Both the position numbers and the translations under genes were made by a program. From the NCBI RefSeq assembly GCF_035974275.1, contig NZ_CP142422.1, forward strand, positions 1,922,001-1,986,000: a stretch of DNA of 64,000 nucleotides. Reading direction: 5' to 3'. Under the pieces are notes generated by a model. It searched no databases and had not been told where the DNA came from. It saw only the letters and a program-made list of their open reading frames with translations. The DNA is from Chryseobacterium sp. MYb264 (GTDB taxonomy: Bacteria > Bacteroidota > Bacteroidia > Flavobacteriales > Weeksellaceae). Positions 42,532 to 52,071 of the stretch are shown here, one piece after another. Numbering within the stretch: position 1 is the stretch's first letter; each line of letters starts with the position of its first letter.

Positions 42532-44040
42532 CTACAATTCATTTTGTACAACAAGGCCTTGAGAAGCATTAATTTCTGCTTGTGGAATTAGCCATGTCCA
42601 TCTCTTATCTCCAGCAGGTACTGTACTTAAATTATTCGTAACCGAAGACACATGATTTGCACCAGTCCTGTCCAAAGGTAGGTCTAGTCTTTTTAAATCC
42701 AGAAATCTAAAACCTTCACCCCAAAGTTCTAATCTTCTACTCGTAAGAACTTCAGTTATGTAGTTGGCTCCAGTTGTTGTAGCTCCGGTATAGGAAGGAT
42801 TTCTATTTTTTGTAAATTCGTTAAATACTACTTTAGATTCGGCCTCTCTACCATCTTTAGCTAATGCTTCTGCTTCTATCAGATACATTTCCGCAGATCT
42901 CATAAACGGAATATCTCCTAAACTTGTATCACTGTCTATATTTCCGGTATTATCTACAGAAAGAAACTTTTTGGAAGTATAAGGAAATAAATTAAAGGTA
43001 GCGGGCAGATTTAATTCTGGATGCTCACCTGTAGGATCTATAAGCTGAGTTCTAACGTCCGTTGTAGGAAATTTTGAGTACAACAAATTATTTACGACCT
43101 TAGGTGCCTGTCTTATCTGTGTTGAATTATAATTTCTAGACATATACGCCATAAAATTACCAAAGAAATCAGTAGTAGCTTCAGTCGGTTTATATCCCCA
43201 AATCCATTCTGAAATATCATAAGAATTAAAACCTGACATATATTCCGCATTACTCATCAGATTAAAACCTTGTCTCGCTTGTTTTGCATAAGTTGCTGCA
43301 TTAGAATATTTGCCTTGTACTAAAGCAACTCTCGCCATTAATCCTCTTACTACATTCTCATTAAAATGAGACTTATTAGTTCTTGATTTCCCAGATAAAA
43401 GAGTATAAGCATTTTCTAAATCTGAATTAATAGATGTATAAACCTCTTCGACAGAAGATCTAGGTATTGGATTCCAAGAATTATCAAGTCTCAAAGGTAC
43501 ACCTAGCTGTGAATTTGTAGTCCCCGCCACATATCTCTTCGCATAAATCTGAGTAAGCATAAAATACGAAAATGCTCTGAAAGCATATGCCTCACCCATC
43601 ACCTTATCTTTATCACTCTGTGCAGCAACAACATTCGGTGTAGCCTTTAAAATAATATTCGCAATTCTTATCTGTCCATAATAAAAATCATAAGGATAAA
43701 ATAAATTACTCGAAGTTGCATTATTACTATCCAGCCATCTCAGAGTAGATACAAACCAGTTATTTCCTGTAGAAGGAAAAACCATATCTTCTCCCATTAC
43801 ATCCATATAGATCATAACTCCCGTATTTCCATTTTGCCCTTGGCTGGAGTTCTGTCTGTAATACATATTTCTGTGCATTCCATTTAATGCAACCGTAAGA
43901 TTTTCAATATTTGAAGTTACGAGTTCTTCACTAGCGGACTCTGTAGGGTCCTTTTCTAAATCTTCCCTTTCACATGAAGAAAGAATACTTAACACAGAAA
44001 GTCCTGAAATTAAAAGTGTTTTATTATTGATAAATTTCAT
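42532..44040 (-). CDS. SusD/RagB-family outer-membrane lipoprotein
   Basis: The 502-residue protein begins with a lipobox (ILSSC, C23). Its helical TPR-like body and late motifs (GDIPFMRSAEMYLIEAEALA, then LELWGEGFRFLDLKR) are those of SusD/RagB. It caps the SusC porin and binds substrate at the cell surface. It follows the SusC gene with a 10-bp gap. The ligand is not predictable, and no glycoside hydrolase or peptidase gene is linked. Confidence 0.95.
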   Translation of the reverse strand: MKFINNKTLLISGLSVLSILSSCEREDLEKDPTESASEELVTSNIENLTVALNGMHRNMYYRQNSSQGQNGNTGVMIYMDVMGEDMVFPSTGNNWFVSTLRWLDSNNATSSNLFYPYDFYYGQIRIANIILKATPNVVAAQSDKDKVMGEAYAFRAFSYFMLTQIYAKRYVAGTTNSQLGVPLRLDNSWNPIPRSSVEEVYTSINSDLENAYTLLSGKSRTNKSHFNENVVRGLMARVALVQGKYSNAATYAKQARQGFNLMSNAEYMSGFNSYDISEWIWGYKPTEATTDFFGNFMAYMSRNYNSTQIRQAPKVVNNLLYSKFPTTDVRTQLIDPTGEHPELNLPATFNLFPYTSKKFLSVDNTGNIDSDTSLGDIPFMRSAEMYLIEAEALAKDGREAESKVVFNEFTKNRNPSYTGATTTGANYITEVLTSRRLELWGEGFRFLDLKRLDLPLDRTGANHVSSVTNNLSTVPAGDKRWTWLIPQAEINASQGLVVQNEL

Positions 44041-44050
44041 TTTGATTAAA

Positions 44051-46990
44051 TTAAAAAGTTGTACTTAAACCGAAAGTGATAATTCTTGCCGGTGAATATC
44101 TATTGGTAACAGTACCATTGAAAGTAGAATATGGCTCCAGTCCTTTTCTTTTACTTGTTACCCAAAGGTTTTCTCCGCTTACAAATAGTTTTAAGTTGTT
44201 AATTCCTACAGATTTTACAATCTCTGGATTAAAATTATATCCTATAGAAGCATTTCTTAACATCAAATAACTAGCATCCACCAACCATCTTGACGAGGCA
44301 GCTCCTGAAGCTGTTGCCGTCACAGAATTTAAAACAGGTACATCAGTAATTTGCCCTGGAGTAGTCCATCTATTTTTAACATCAACATGAGAGGCACCAC
44401 CTTGTGGATAGGCATCCATTAAGCTTGCATAATTAGAATCATAAATCTTACCTCCAATCTGATAATTAAATGAGGCAGCGAACTCCCAATTTCTAAAGTT
44501 CAAAGTAGTAGAAAAATTACCAAAAAAATCAGGGATTGCAGAGCCATGATACTCATACTTCGCTTTATTCTGATTAGTCGTTACCAATACTCCATTTACC
44601 GTTCGTACATCCGAGGCTGCAGTATTAGGATAAAGATCCTGATCTAAAACAAACAATGGTGATCCATCAGCAGAGTCTACTCCATACCACGATCTCAACC
44701 AAAACGCATACATATCCTTACCTACCATTAATTTTTTGGTCCCATTAATAAACTCTTCCTGAGAAAGACGGGTAATTTTATTTTTATATGATGTACCATA
44801 CACGGAGACCGTCCATTTCAGATTTTGTTTTTTTATAATATCTGCACTTAGGGTAATTTCATAGCCTTTATTCACTAAGTTCCCCACATTTTGATCGATA
44901 CTATTTCCTGGTATTCCCCCGTTTATAGGTGTTTGAAATGGAAAAAGTAAATCTTTTGTTTCCGAATTGTAATATTCAACAGTACCGCGTACTCTTCTGT
45001 TAAGTAATTCAAATTCAACAGCCACATCCGATTGTGCTTTAGTTTCCCAAGTAACAAGTGGATCTCCTACTTTAGTTAATAATACTCCTGGTTCACTGCC
45101 ATTATTATAATTGAAAGAGAATTGAGTTTGATATGCATAATTGGAATCCAGAGCATCATTACCCACTTCACCATAAGATCCTCTTAACTTTAAAAAATTC
45201 AAAAACTTGCTGTCCTTTAAGAAATTTTCTTTTGAAATTACCCACCCTGCTCCTGCAGACCAAAACGACTGCCATCTGACATCCGTCGCAAAACGAGAAG
45301 AAGCATCCCATCTTATTGACCCTTCAACAAGATATTTTTCTTCATAATTATAATTGACTCTCGAAAACCAGCTTTCTTTTGTCCTTTCTCTAAGGTAAGA
45401 GTTACTCGTTGTATTCTCTATAAAGTTGCCCAGTTCATAAAAATTATCTAGTACCTGATTTCTCTTATAGCCATAAAGATAATCTCTTTTATAACTAAAA
45501 TTTTCATGACCTCCTAAAACAGTTACTGCATGACTTCCAAAATGCTTATCGTAGGTTAGAATCTGGTTCCATGTAAAATCTCTTGTCAAGTACATTGTTC
45601 TGGAAGCAGAACCAATTCCCAATGCATCACCAATTAAATTATTTCCATAGGTCTTATTTAAAGTACCATTAAAATTATAAGCTCCATTAGTCCTGAATTT
45701 TAACTCTGGCAACAGTTTAAATTCTGCATACACATTAGATTGAAGGTTGTATCCGTTTGTTCTATCACTATTTAATAAAGTTTCCCAAACAACATTTCTT
45801 CCAACAGCAGCATCGGGTCCTCTTAAAGCACCATTATCATATAAAACATTTCCATCAAGATCATATAGTCTTTCTCCTGTTACAGGGTCATGCTGATAAG
45901 GACTATAAATAGGTCCCATCCCACGGGTCCATGCATAAGGATTCGCATAAGAAGAATTATTATCAGCACCATTCACCGCAAGCCCCTGATTGGTAATGCT
46001 TCCGTTTAAGCTTGTTCCTATTTTAAGCCACTCTCTTACTTGAGAATCTGCATTGATTCTTAAATTTATACGCTCAAAATCTGACTTAGCCACATATCCA
46101 TCTTCTTTTGTGTACCCTAATGAACTAAATAAAGTACTCTTGTCAGTTCCCCCTGAAAAACTTATGCTGTGATCTTGCCTAAGTCCTACATTTATCAATG
46201 GGCTTGCCCAATCAAAATCATTGTACTTTAATCTAGCATCGGGATTGAGCACACCATCAATAACCAATTGATTATTTGCAACATTATACACATTCGTTTT
46301 CAAATTTCCTGAAATCAAATTATTTGTTGCCCAAAGATTCGAAGTTGCTAATGATTCAGTAGGAAAACTCGTTCGTCTTCCATTACGCATAGCCTCCCAA
46401 GCAAGCACATAATAATCCGCAGGGCCAACTCTATCATATTCCTGCACAAATCTGCTCACAATACCCGTACTTGAACTAAGTGTAAATCGAGAAGAATTCT
46501 TTTTTCCTCTTTTAGTGGTTACCATAATAACACCATTTGCAGCACTCGACCCGTAAAGAGCCGTTGAAGAAGCATCTTTCAAAACCGACAAACTTTCAAT
46601 ATCATTAGGATTTAACGAGTTAAGATCTCCGGGAAAAGGAACCCCATCTACAATAATCAAAGGCTCGTTGGAAACAAGATAAGAACCTGTTCCTCTAATT
46701 CTGATGGAAGACCCTTCACCAGGCTGACCAGAACCTGCCGCGATCTGAATACCCGCACCTGCACCGTCAAGCGCTTGCAAAACATTGGAAATAGGGCGAT
46801 TTTCAATCTGTTTAGAATCTACCTGAACATTAGATCCAGTTACAGTACCTTTTTTCTGCGTACCGTATGCAACAATGATCACTTCATCAATATCCTTCGT
46901 CTTTGTCCTTGTTGAATCGATCTGTGCCATTACAGATTGGCCTGTAAAAAAAACAACAGCGGTTGATAACACTTTTAATTTCACATTCAT
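44051..46990 (-). CDS. SusC/RagA-family TonB-dependent transporter lacking the N-terminal CarboxypepD domain
   Basis: The start at 46988-46990 gives 979 residues with signal peptide MNVKLKVLSTAVVFFTGQSV; the ATG 9 codons earlier would add a poor leader. Soon after the signal comes DEVIIVAYGTQKKG, the TonB-box-like start of the plug, then IRIRGTGSYLVSNEPLIIVD and GSSAANGVIMVTTKRGKK, followed by the 22-strand barrel. The usual CarboxypepD_reg-like domain before the plug is absent. With SusD it takes up an oligosaccharide or peptide across the outer membrane. No sigma/anti-sigma gene is next to it. Confidence 0.93.
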   Translation of the reverse strand: MNVKLKVLSTAVVFFTGQSVMAQIDSTRTKTKDIDEVIIVAYGTQKKGTVTGSNVQVDSKQIENRPISNVLQALDGAGAGIQIAAGSGQPGEGSSIRIRGTGSYLVSNEPLIIVDGVPFPGDLNSLNPNDIESLSVLKDASSTALYGSSAANGVIMVTTKRGKKNSSRFTLSSSTGIVSRFVQEYDRVGPADYYVLAWEAMRNGRRTSFPTESLATSNLWATNNLISGNLKTNVYNVANNQLVIDGVLNPDARLKYNDFDWASPLINVGLRQDHSISFSGGTDKSTLFSSLGYTKEDGYVAKSDFERINLRINADSQVREWLKIGTSLNGSITNQGLAVNGADNNSSYANPYAWTRGMGPIYSPYQHDPVTGERLYDLDGNVLYDNGALRGPDAAVGRNVVWETLLNSDRTNGYNLQSNVYAEFKLLPELKFRTNGAYNFNGTLNKTYGNNLIGDALGIGSASRTMYLTRDFTWNQILTYDKHFGSHAVTVLGGHENFSYKRDYLYGYKRNQVLDNFYELGNFIENTTSNSYLRERTKESWFSRVNYNYEEKYLVEGSIRWDASSRFATDVRWQSFWSAGAGWVISKENFLKDSKFLNFLKLRGSYGEVGNDALDSNYAYQTQFSFNYNNGSEPGVLLTKVGDPLVTWETKAQSDVAVEFELLNRRVRGTVEYYNSETKDLLFPFQTPINGGIPGNSIDQNVGNLVNKGYEITLSADIIKKQNLKWTVSVYGTSYKNKITRLSQEEFINGTKKLMVGKDMYAFWLRSWYGVDSADGSPLFVLDQDLYPNTAASDVRTVNGVLVTTNQNKAKYEYHGSAIPDFFGNFSTTLNFRNWEFAASFNYQIGGKIYDSNYASLMDAYPQGGASHVDVKNRWTTPGQITDVPVLNSVTATASGAASSRWLVDASYLMLRNASIGYNFNPEIVKSVGINNLKLFVSGENLWVTSKRKGLEPYSTFNGTVTNRYSPARIITFGLSTTF

Positions 46991-47303
46991 ATTAACATAA
47001 TTTAATAAATATTTCATGCAAATATGTTAAATATTCTACAATTACTCAAACTATATTTTAATATTTATTAAAATATGCTAATTAACTAACAAGAAAACAA
47101 GTAATTAGAATTTATTATATCTTTTATTAGTAAATTACGAGTCAATTACAAAAGAAATATTAAAAAAGCCCCCTATTTAACACTTAATCAATTAAAATAA
47201 AGAGTATTCGTTATTTATTTCGAATAAAAAAAAATAATAATTTCATCCACGATTCGAACACATCCTTCATTGATTGAGCTACTTTTTCCATCTCCTACCT
47301 CCT

Positions 47304-47311
47304 CATCTTTG
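47304..47311 (+). promoter_or_regulatory. Near-consensus -7 element (CATCTTTG) before the SDR gene
   Basis: CATCTTTG matches TAnnTTTG in all but the first base, and is 32 nt before the ATG at 47343. The rest of 46991-47342, between divergent genes, shows only AT-rich DNA. Confidence 0.4.
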
Positions 47312-47342
47312 TACCATCATTTAAAACAAAAAATATTTAAAA

Positions 47343-48182
47343 ATGGAAACAAAAAAAGTATGGTTCGTGACAGGAGCTTCAAAAGGGTTAGGATTTGAAT
47401 TGGTGAAGAAATTACTATCAGAAGGATTTTATGTGGCAGCAACAAGCCGTAATGTTGATTCTTTAATCTCTGCAATCAGCGAAACTTCAGCGTATTTTTT
47501 ACCGCTAAACGTAAATATCACCGATAACAATGACGTAAAATCGGCCATTGAAAAGACAGTACAACACTTCGGAAAAATAGATGTGATTGTCAACAACGCA
47601 GGTTATGGGCAATTGGGAACTCTGGAAGAACTTACTGATGAGGAAGCAAGAGCCAATTATGAGGTAAATGTTTTCGGAAGCTTAAACGTCATTAGAAACG
47701 CGATGCCTTATCTTCGCGAGCAAAAATCAGGTAACATCTTCAATATATCATCAATTGGAGGATATTCAGGGAACTTTCCGGGTTGGGGAATCTACTGTTC
47801 TACAAAATTCGCGGTTGCCGGATTTACAGAAGCTTTGGCGGAAGAAGCAAGATTATTCGGAGTTCATGCAACGGTTGTTTATCCCGGATATTTCCGTACA
47901 GATTTCTTGAATAAGGATTCTGTGAGAACACCCGCCAATTCCATCAAAGCTTATGAATCTGCAAGACATTCTGAAAGTGCTCACCTTAACGAGATCAACG
48001 GAAATCAACCTAACGATCCTGAAAAAGCAGCAGAAGCACTGATTGCAATGAGTAAAGAGCAGAATCCTCCGGTTCATTTTTTATTAGGAATTGAAACTCA
48101 AGAATTTTTAAGTAACAAAATCGATGCGATTACTAAAGATGCAAAGGCTTGGGAAAGCCTGACGGTTTCTACAGGGATTTAA
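47343..48182 (+). CDS. Short-chain dehydrogenase/reductase
   Basis: The 279-residue SDR has the cofactor motif TGASKGLG (about 10-17), NNAG (about 86-89), ISS serine (about 138) and YCSTK with the active-site Tyr/Lys. It resembles the oxidoreductase group often paired with an AraC regulator, and here an AraC gene follows on the same strand after 184 bp. Substrate unknown. A second SDR lies at 41615 but is only distantly similar. Confidence 0.92.
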   Translation: METKKVWFVTGASKGLGFELVKKLLSEGFYVAATSRNVDSLISAISETSAYFLPLNVNITDNNDVKSAIEKTVQHFGKIDVIVNNAGYGQLGTLEELTDEEARANYEVNVFGSLNVIRNAMPYLREQKSGNIFNISSIGGYSGNFPGWGIYCSTKFAVAGFTEALAEEARLFGVHATVVYPGYFRTDFLNKDSVRTPANSIKAYESARHSESAHLNEINGNQPNDPEKAAEALIAMSKEQNPPVHFLLGIETQEFLSNKIDAITKDAKAWESLTVSTGI

Positions 48183-48210
48183 TTCTATTGAAACTTATTC
48201 AAAATTAGAG

Positions 48211-48315
48211 AGCCTTCGACTGCTTAGAGTTCAGTATGCCCCCCTTGAAAAACTATTCGTCTCTATTACGGCGATTGGGAGTAGCATCTGTCATCCTGAG
48301 CCTGTCGAAGGATCT
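48211..48315. repeat. CCTTCGACAGG-type inverted repeat
   Basis: A CCTTCGACTGCTTAG segment at about 48211 and, in reverse, CATCCTGAGCCTGTCGAAGG at about 48295-48314 are imperfect inverted copies. This word family is widespread as a dispersed repeat in bacterial intergenic DNA. Confidence 0.6.
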
Positions 48316-48366
48316 TCTATTCGTATTTCTCTTCAACATTCAAATTAATTAAATAACTTAGCTATT

Positions 48367-49281
48367 ATGAAAGAGACATTTCGTTTTAATTCCATCTCAG
48401 ATTTTCATGCTTTCTGTAGCCTTCCGAATCCTGAACATCCGTTGATCAGCCTGATAGATTACAGTAAGGTGCATTATCCTGTGAATGATGTTGAACTGAA
48501 ATGGATACAAAATTTTTATTCGATTGGTTTGAAACGGAATGTTAATGCAAAGTTTAATTATGGTCAGCAGCAATATGATTTTGATTCCGGCGTGCTGTGT
48601 TTCGTTTCTCCGCTTCAGTTTTTAAGTCTGGAAATGAAACCTGATGTTGAAGTGGAACCAACAGGATATTTATTGCTGATTCATCCTGATTTTCTTTGGG
48701 GAACCTCTCTGATTAAGAAAATAAAGTCTTATGAATTTTTCAGTTATCAGATTAATGAAGCACTTTTTTTATCTGATAAAGAGGAGAAAATTATTGTTGA
48801 TTTATTTAAAAATATTGAAAAGGAATACCAGACGAATATTGATAAATTTACCCAGGAATTGATCGTTGCCCAACTTGAATTATTTCTGATTTATGCTGAT
48901 CGTTTTTATGAGCGACAGTTTTTTACGCGAAAAAAATCAAGTCATGAACTGTTGGAAAAATTTGAGGAAATTCTTTCGCAATATTTTGACAGCGGAAATC
49001 TTCTCGACAACGGGATTCCTTCTGTAAAATCCATCGCCGAACAGATGAATATTTCACCCAATTATCTGGGAACTTTGTTGAGAATTCATACCCAACAAAA
49101 TACACAGCAGCATATTCAGAACAAAATCATTGATATGGCAAAAGAACGTCTGAGCACAACAAGTCTTTCTGTAAGTGAAATTGCTTATGAACTGGGATTT
49201 GAACATCCGCAGTCGTTTAGTAAGTTGTTTAAACAGAAGACTAATCAGTCGCCGGGGGAGTTTAGGAGGTTGTTTAATTGA
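48367..49281 (+). CDS. AraC-family transcriptional regulator
   Basis: The 304-residue protein has a ligand-binding N-terminal region (to about 190) and a C-terminal AraC double helix-turn-helix, including VKSIAEQMNISPNYLGTLLR and VSEIAYELGFEHPQSFSKLF then KQKTNQSPGEFRR. The upstream SDR is a likely target. The N-terminal domain has no recognisable cupin histidines, unlike the AraC protein at 27408. Confidence 0.92.
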   Translation: MKETFRFNSISDFHAFCSLPNPEHPLISLIDYSKVHYPVNDVELKWIQNFYSIGLKRNVNAKFNYGQQQYDFDSGVLCFVSPLQFLSLEMKPDVEVEPTGYLLLIHPDFLWGTSLIKKIKSYEFFSYQINEALFLSDKEEKIIVDLFKNIEKEYQTNIDKFTQELIVAQLELFLIYADRFYERQFFTRKKSSHELLEKFEEILSQYFDSGNLLDNGIPSVKSIAEQMNISPNYLGTLLRIHTQQNTQQHIQNKIIDMAKERLSTTSLSVSEIAYELGFEHPQSFSKLFKQKTNQSPGEFRRLFN

Positions 49282-49305
49282 TTATTTTCATTAAAAATTA
49301 ATTTG

Positions 49306-49313
49306 TAATTTTG
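49306..49313 (+). promoter_or_regulatory. -7 element of the toxin-antitoxin operon (TAATTTTG)
   Basis: TAATTTTG lies 17 nt before the antitoxin ATG at 49331. The surrounding promoter block is almost copied at 50441-50448. Confidence 0.6.
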
Positions 49314-49330
49314 ACTTAAATATATCAGTC

Positions 49331-49570
49331 ATGGATATTCAAACAAGGAAATTAAATCTCATCACCTATCTTGCTCAACTTCAGGACGAAAGTTTCTTTG
49401 AGAAAATCGAGGAATATATTTTATCTAAATTAGAGAAAGAAGATCATTCTGAATTCACTCCATTTACCATGGAAACTTTAATGAGTCGCATTGAAAAATC
49501 AGAAGAGGACTTAAAAAACGGTCGATTTAAAAGTCAGGAAGACTTAGAAAATCAATCTGCAAATTGGTAA
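49331..49570 (+). CDS. Antitoxin of a ParE-type module
   Basis: The 79-residue protein starts MDIQTRKLNLITYLAQLQDE. Its pattern (an N-terminal helix-turn region, FTPFTMETLMSRIEKSEEDL near 42-61, and an acidic C-terminal tail) fits the antitoxin half of Bacteroidota RelE/ParE modules. The stop is 3 nt before the toxin start, so the two are co-translated. A paralogue with the same first nine residues but one starts at 50466. It should bind the toxin and repress the operon. Confidence 0.82.
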   Translation: MDIQTRKLNLITYLAQLQDESFFEKIEEYILSKLEKEDHSEFTPFTMETLMSRIEKSEEDLKNGRFKSQEDLENQSANW

Positions 49571-49573
49571 TCA

Positions 49574-49894
49574 ATGAACATTATCTGGACTGACTTTGCC
49601 ATTGAAAATTTGAAATGCATTTTTGATTATTACGCTAATAAAGTCAATAGAAAAGTAGCTCATAAAATTCGAAAACAAATCCTTGATTCCACAAAACAAT
49701 TAATTCAAAATCCTAAATCTGGTCAAATTGAATTATGTCTTGAGAAACTAAATCAACAACATCGATATATTCTCAGCAGCAATTATAAAATTATCTATAA
49801 GATAGATTCTGATTGCATTGTCATCAATGATATATTTGATACAAGACAAAATCCTATTGGTATGACCGATGAAAAACGGAATACAAAACAATAA
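49574..49894 (+). CDS. RelE/ParE-family toxin
   Basis: The 106-residue basic protein has the RelE/ParE fold: N-terminal helices, RYILSSNYKIIYKIDSDCIV and the conserved IFDTRQNP tail. ParE members poison gyrase and RelE members cut mRNA; this group is usually assigned to ParE, but the target here is unknown. The key terminal Arg is present (DTRQNP). It is coupled to the antitoxin at 49331. Confidence 0.87.
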   Translation: MNIIWTDFAIENLKCIFDYYANKVNRKVAHKIRKQILDSTKQLIQNPKSGQIELCLEKLNQQHRYILSSNYKIIYKIDSDCIVINDIFDTRQNPIGMTDEKRNTKQ

Positions 49895-49983
49895 AAAAGT
49901 AAATTTTAAAGTTTAGATTTAATTTTTTGCTTTATGAATATTTTGCAGCTATTTATTTATATTTGAGAAACTAAACTTAAATC

Positions 49984-50424
49984 ATGAAAAAACTAATTCT
50001 GGTAATATTTGTTTTTACATTTGGAATCGCTTTCGCTCAAAATAAAAATGAAGAAAAGGCAATAGACAAATTTGAGTCTCGCTAGCCACAGGATCAATCG
50101 GTTCCCGCTCCTCCGACAATTGCTTTTCCGGCACAATATCCTAAAGGAAATAAAGTTTTTCTTGAAAATGTAAAGAAAAATCTGGATAAATCAGCGATTC
50201 AATCTATTGGAAAAAATCTGAAAACAAAGATTATTTTAAAAATCAATTCAGAAGGAAATGTTCTTAATATTTCCACTTACGGAAGCAATGAAATATTTAA
50301 TAATGAAGTAAAAAAAGCTGCGGGAAAAGCTACTGATAACATCATTTGGGAAGCAGGAAAAAATAATACAGGCGAAAAAGTGATTGATATTATTAATTTG
50401 CCTTTTATATATTCAAATAACTAG
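49984..50424 (+). pseudogene. TonB_C-like exported protein with internal amber codon
   Basis: The frame from ATG 49984 has a signal peptide (MKKLILVIFVFTFGIAFAQ) and, after a TAG at codon 34 (50083-50085), continues open to a TAG at 50422-50424. The later part has the TonB C-terminal-like layout: FPAQYPKGNKVFLENVKKNL and KTKIILKINSEGNVLNI, with a KKAAGKAT helix. One in-frame stop in an otherwise intact gene indicates a recent nonsense mutation or a sequencing error. Repaired, it would have 146 residues. Confidence 0.75.
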
Positions 50425-50440
50425 TTTAAAATTAAATAGG

Positions 50441-50448
50441 TAATTTTG
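50441..50448 (+). promoter_or_regulatory. -7 element of the second antitoxin gene (TAATTTTG)
   Basis: TAATTTTG is 17 nt before the ATG at 50466. About 30 bp of promoter and the first 24 bp of the gene nearly match the locus at 49306-49354, so they were duplicated together. Confidence 0.6.
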
Positions 50449-50604
50449 ATTTAAATATATCACTCATGGATATTCAAACAAGGAAATTAAAATTTATTGA
50501 GGAATTTCTGAAAATTCAAAGTGAGGAATTGATTTCTCGTCTTGAAAAGATTTTGATTTATAATGAGAATGATTTAACTCCATTTTCTCTTGAAGAATTA
50601 AATA

Positions 50605-52071
50605 GTCGCTCCTTAAAAAGCTGTTTTTTGACTTTGAAAATTATATTTGCCTAAAAAGATTCGGAGAACAAGTTCGAGCCAAAGAAGAATTTGTTGTTTG
50701 ATTTGATTCAATCTCATCTTCAAATTGTATCCAATCCCTGCTAATAATGCATTATTAATATCTCCAGCCACTCCTTTCAGGAAGTTTAATCCTAAGGAGT
50801 GGTTTCTTTTTAAATGAGAGATACAAGGTTCTATGGCTGCTCTTGCCCGGAATCTTAATCTGGCTACTTGTTGCCCATATTTTGTTTTTTCTTTTTTTGC
50901 GGGAAGCAAAATTGCTGTTCCTTCCACTTCTTTGATTCCTTTAAATCCTCTGTCTGTAGTGGCTTTCGTAGGTCTTGTTCCGCCAACGGATTTTCTTACC
51001 CTCTCACTCTGTGCCAATGATTCTTCAAGAGTTTTACTATCGTGAGGATTGCCAGAAAATCTCTTTACCGAGCTGATGATCCCTGTTTTCCGACCTCTTA
51101 CTACTGCTACTTTTGTCCCAAACTCGTATGCTTTTCCCGATTTTCCTTTCGCAATACACGCAACTTGTGGCTCGTGAAGACTGTAAATTTTATCTTTCGT
51201 GGTACGTTCTTGGGTGAGTGCTTTAAGGTAAATTTTAAAAACGTCTTCGTAGCCTTTCAAAACATCTTTAGGAAGTTTTCTTTCCAATTCCCGAAGAACT
51301 CTTTTACCAATCGTCCTGAGCTTTTTCCTCGCCATTTTTGCCTTCTTCTGTCTTCTGGGATGATGTCCAAAAAAAGCGTCCCGCAATAATTGTTTGCTCA
51401 CTCTTCTGTAGCTTTGTCTTTGTACAACGCTCTCTTTTTCTGCTATTTTTCTACAATTGTCGATTACTTTTTTTGCTAATTTGGCATCGGTAGGAAAGGT
51501 AATGTTCTTCTCCTGAACCGTCGTATCTACCTGAACTTCATCTTCTGTTTTGGCTTTGGGATGGAGAGAAACGCTTTGTCCCAAAAGAAATTCCAAACCC
51601 TTATCTCCAATTCTTTTTCTGAAGTGTACAAAATTGCTCGGATCGAAAGGCTGCTCTGTCTGGAAAAAGGTTTCTCCGGTAAAATATTGCCAATACGCAT
51701 TCTCAATCCATCTCTCTATTACACTTTCATCACTTTCTTTAAACATTTCCTTGAGCAAAAGCATTCCTGCTATTTTACGGATAGCAATAGAAGGTCTTCC
51801 GTTTTCTGAAAATAATTTCTCAAACTCTGACTCCATTTTATCCCAGGAAATCTCCCCAGCTAATTTTACCACCGGATGCTCCATATTAATAAGCTCCGTA
51901 AGCCTGGTCTTGAATAAATTCTGCTGTAAATCCTCTCTTATTTTGCCTAACATTTTGCCACTTTTTATATCCTAAAAATACAATTTATTGCAATTTTTTA
52001 CAACGATTTTTTACGAAATATAAGTGCATAAAACTGATAATCAAAATATTACTTGGTTTTTAAGGAATGAC
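50605..52071 (-). mobile_element. IS element, 1467 bp, IS5/DUF772-type
   Basis: The ends read GTCGCTCCTTAAAAAGCTG (left) and GTCATTCCTTAAAAACCAAG (right, other strand), a terminal inverted repeat with two mismatches over the first 15 bp. TAAATA flanks both sides (50599-50604 and 52072-52077) as the target duplication; because TA-rich ends are ambiguous, the true duplication may be 2-6 bp. It holds one transposase gene whose stop codon lies inside the left repeat. Confidence 0.88.
50613..51953 (-). CDS. IS5-family-like transposase with DUF772 N-terminal domain
   Basis: The 446-residue protein has a DUF772-type N-terminal domain (about 20-130, with AGMLLLKEMFKESDESVIER) and a DDE-type core. 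Probable acidic residues are the Asp of VQVDTTVQEKNI and of TTDRGFKG, then the late Glu in ARAAIEPCISHLKR. It lacks no obvious part, so the element may be active. The family call (IS5 or the related IS1182 group) rests on this layout alone. Confidence 0.88.
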   Translation of the reverse strand: MLGKIREDLQQNLFKTRLTELINMEHPVVKLAGEISWDKMESEFEKLFSENGRPSIAIRKIAGMLLLKEMFKESDESVIERWIENAYWQYFTGETFFQTEQPFDPSNFVHFRKRIGDKGLEFLLGQSVSLHPKAKTEDEVQVDTTVQEKNITFPTDAKLAKKVIDNCRKIAEKESVVQRQSYRRVSKQLLRDAFFGHHPRRQKKAKMARKKLRTIGKRVLRELERKLPKDVLKGYEDVFKIYLKALTQERTTKDKIYSLHEPQVACIAKGKSGKAYEFGTKVAVVRGRKTGIISSVKRFSGNPHDSKTLEESLAQSERVRKSVGGTRPTKATTDRGFKGIKEVEGTAILLPAKKEKTKYGQQVARLRFRARAAIEPCISHLKRNHSLGLNFLKGVAGDINNALLAGIGYNLKMRLNQIKQQILLWLELVLRIFLGKYNFQSQKTAF

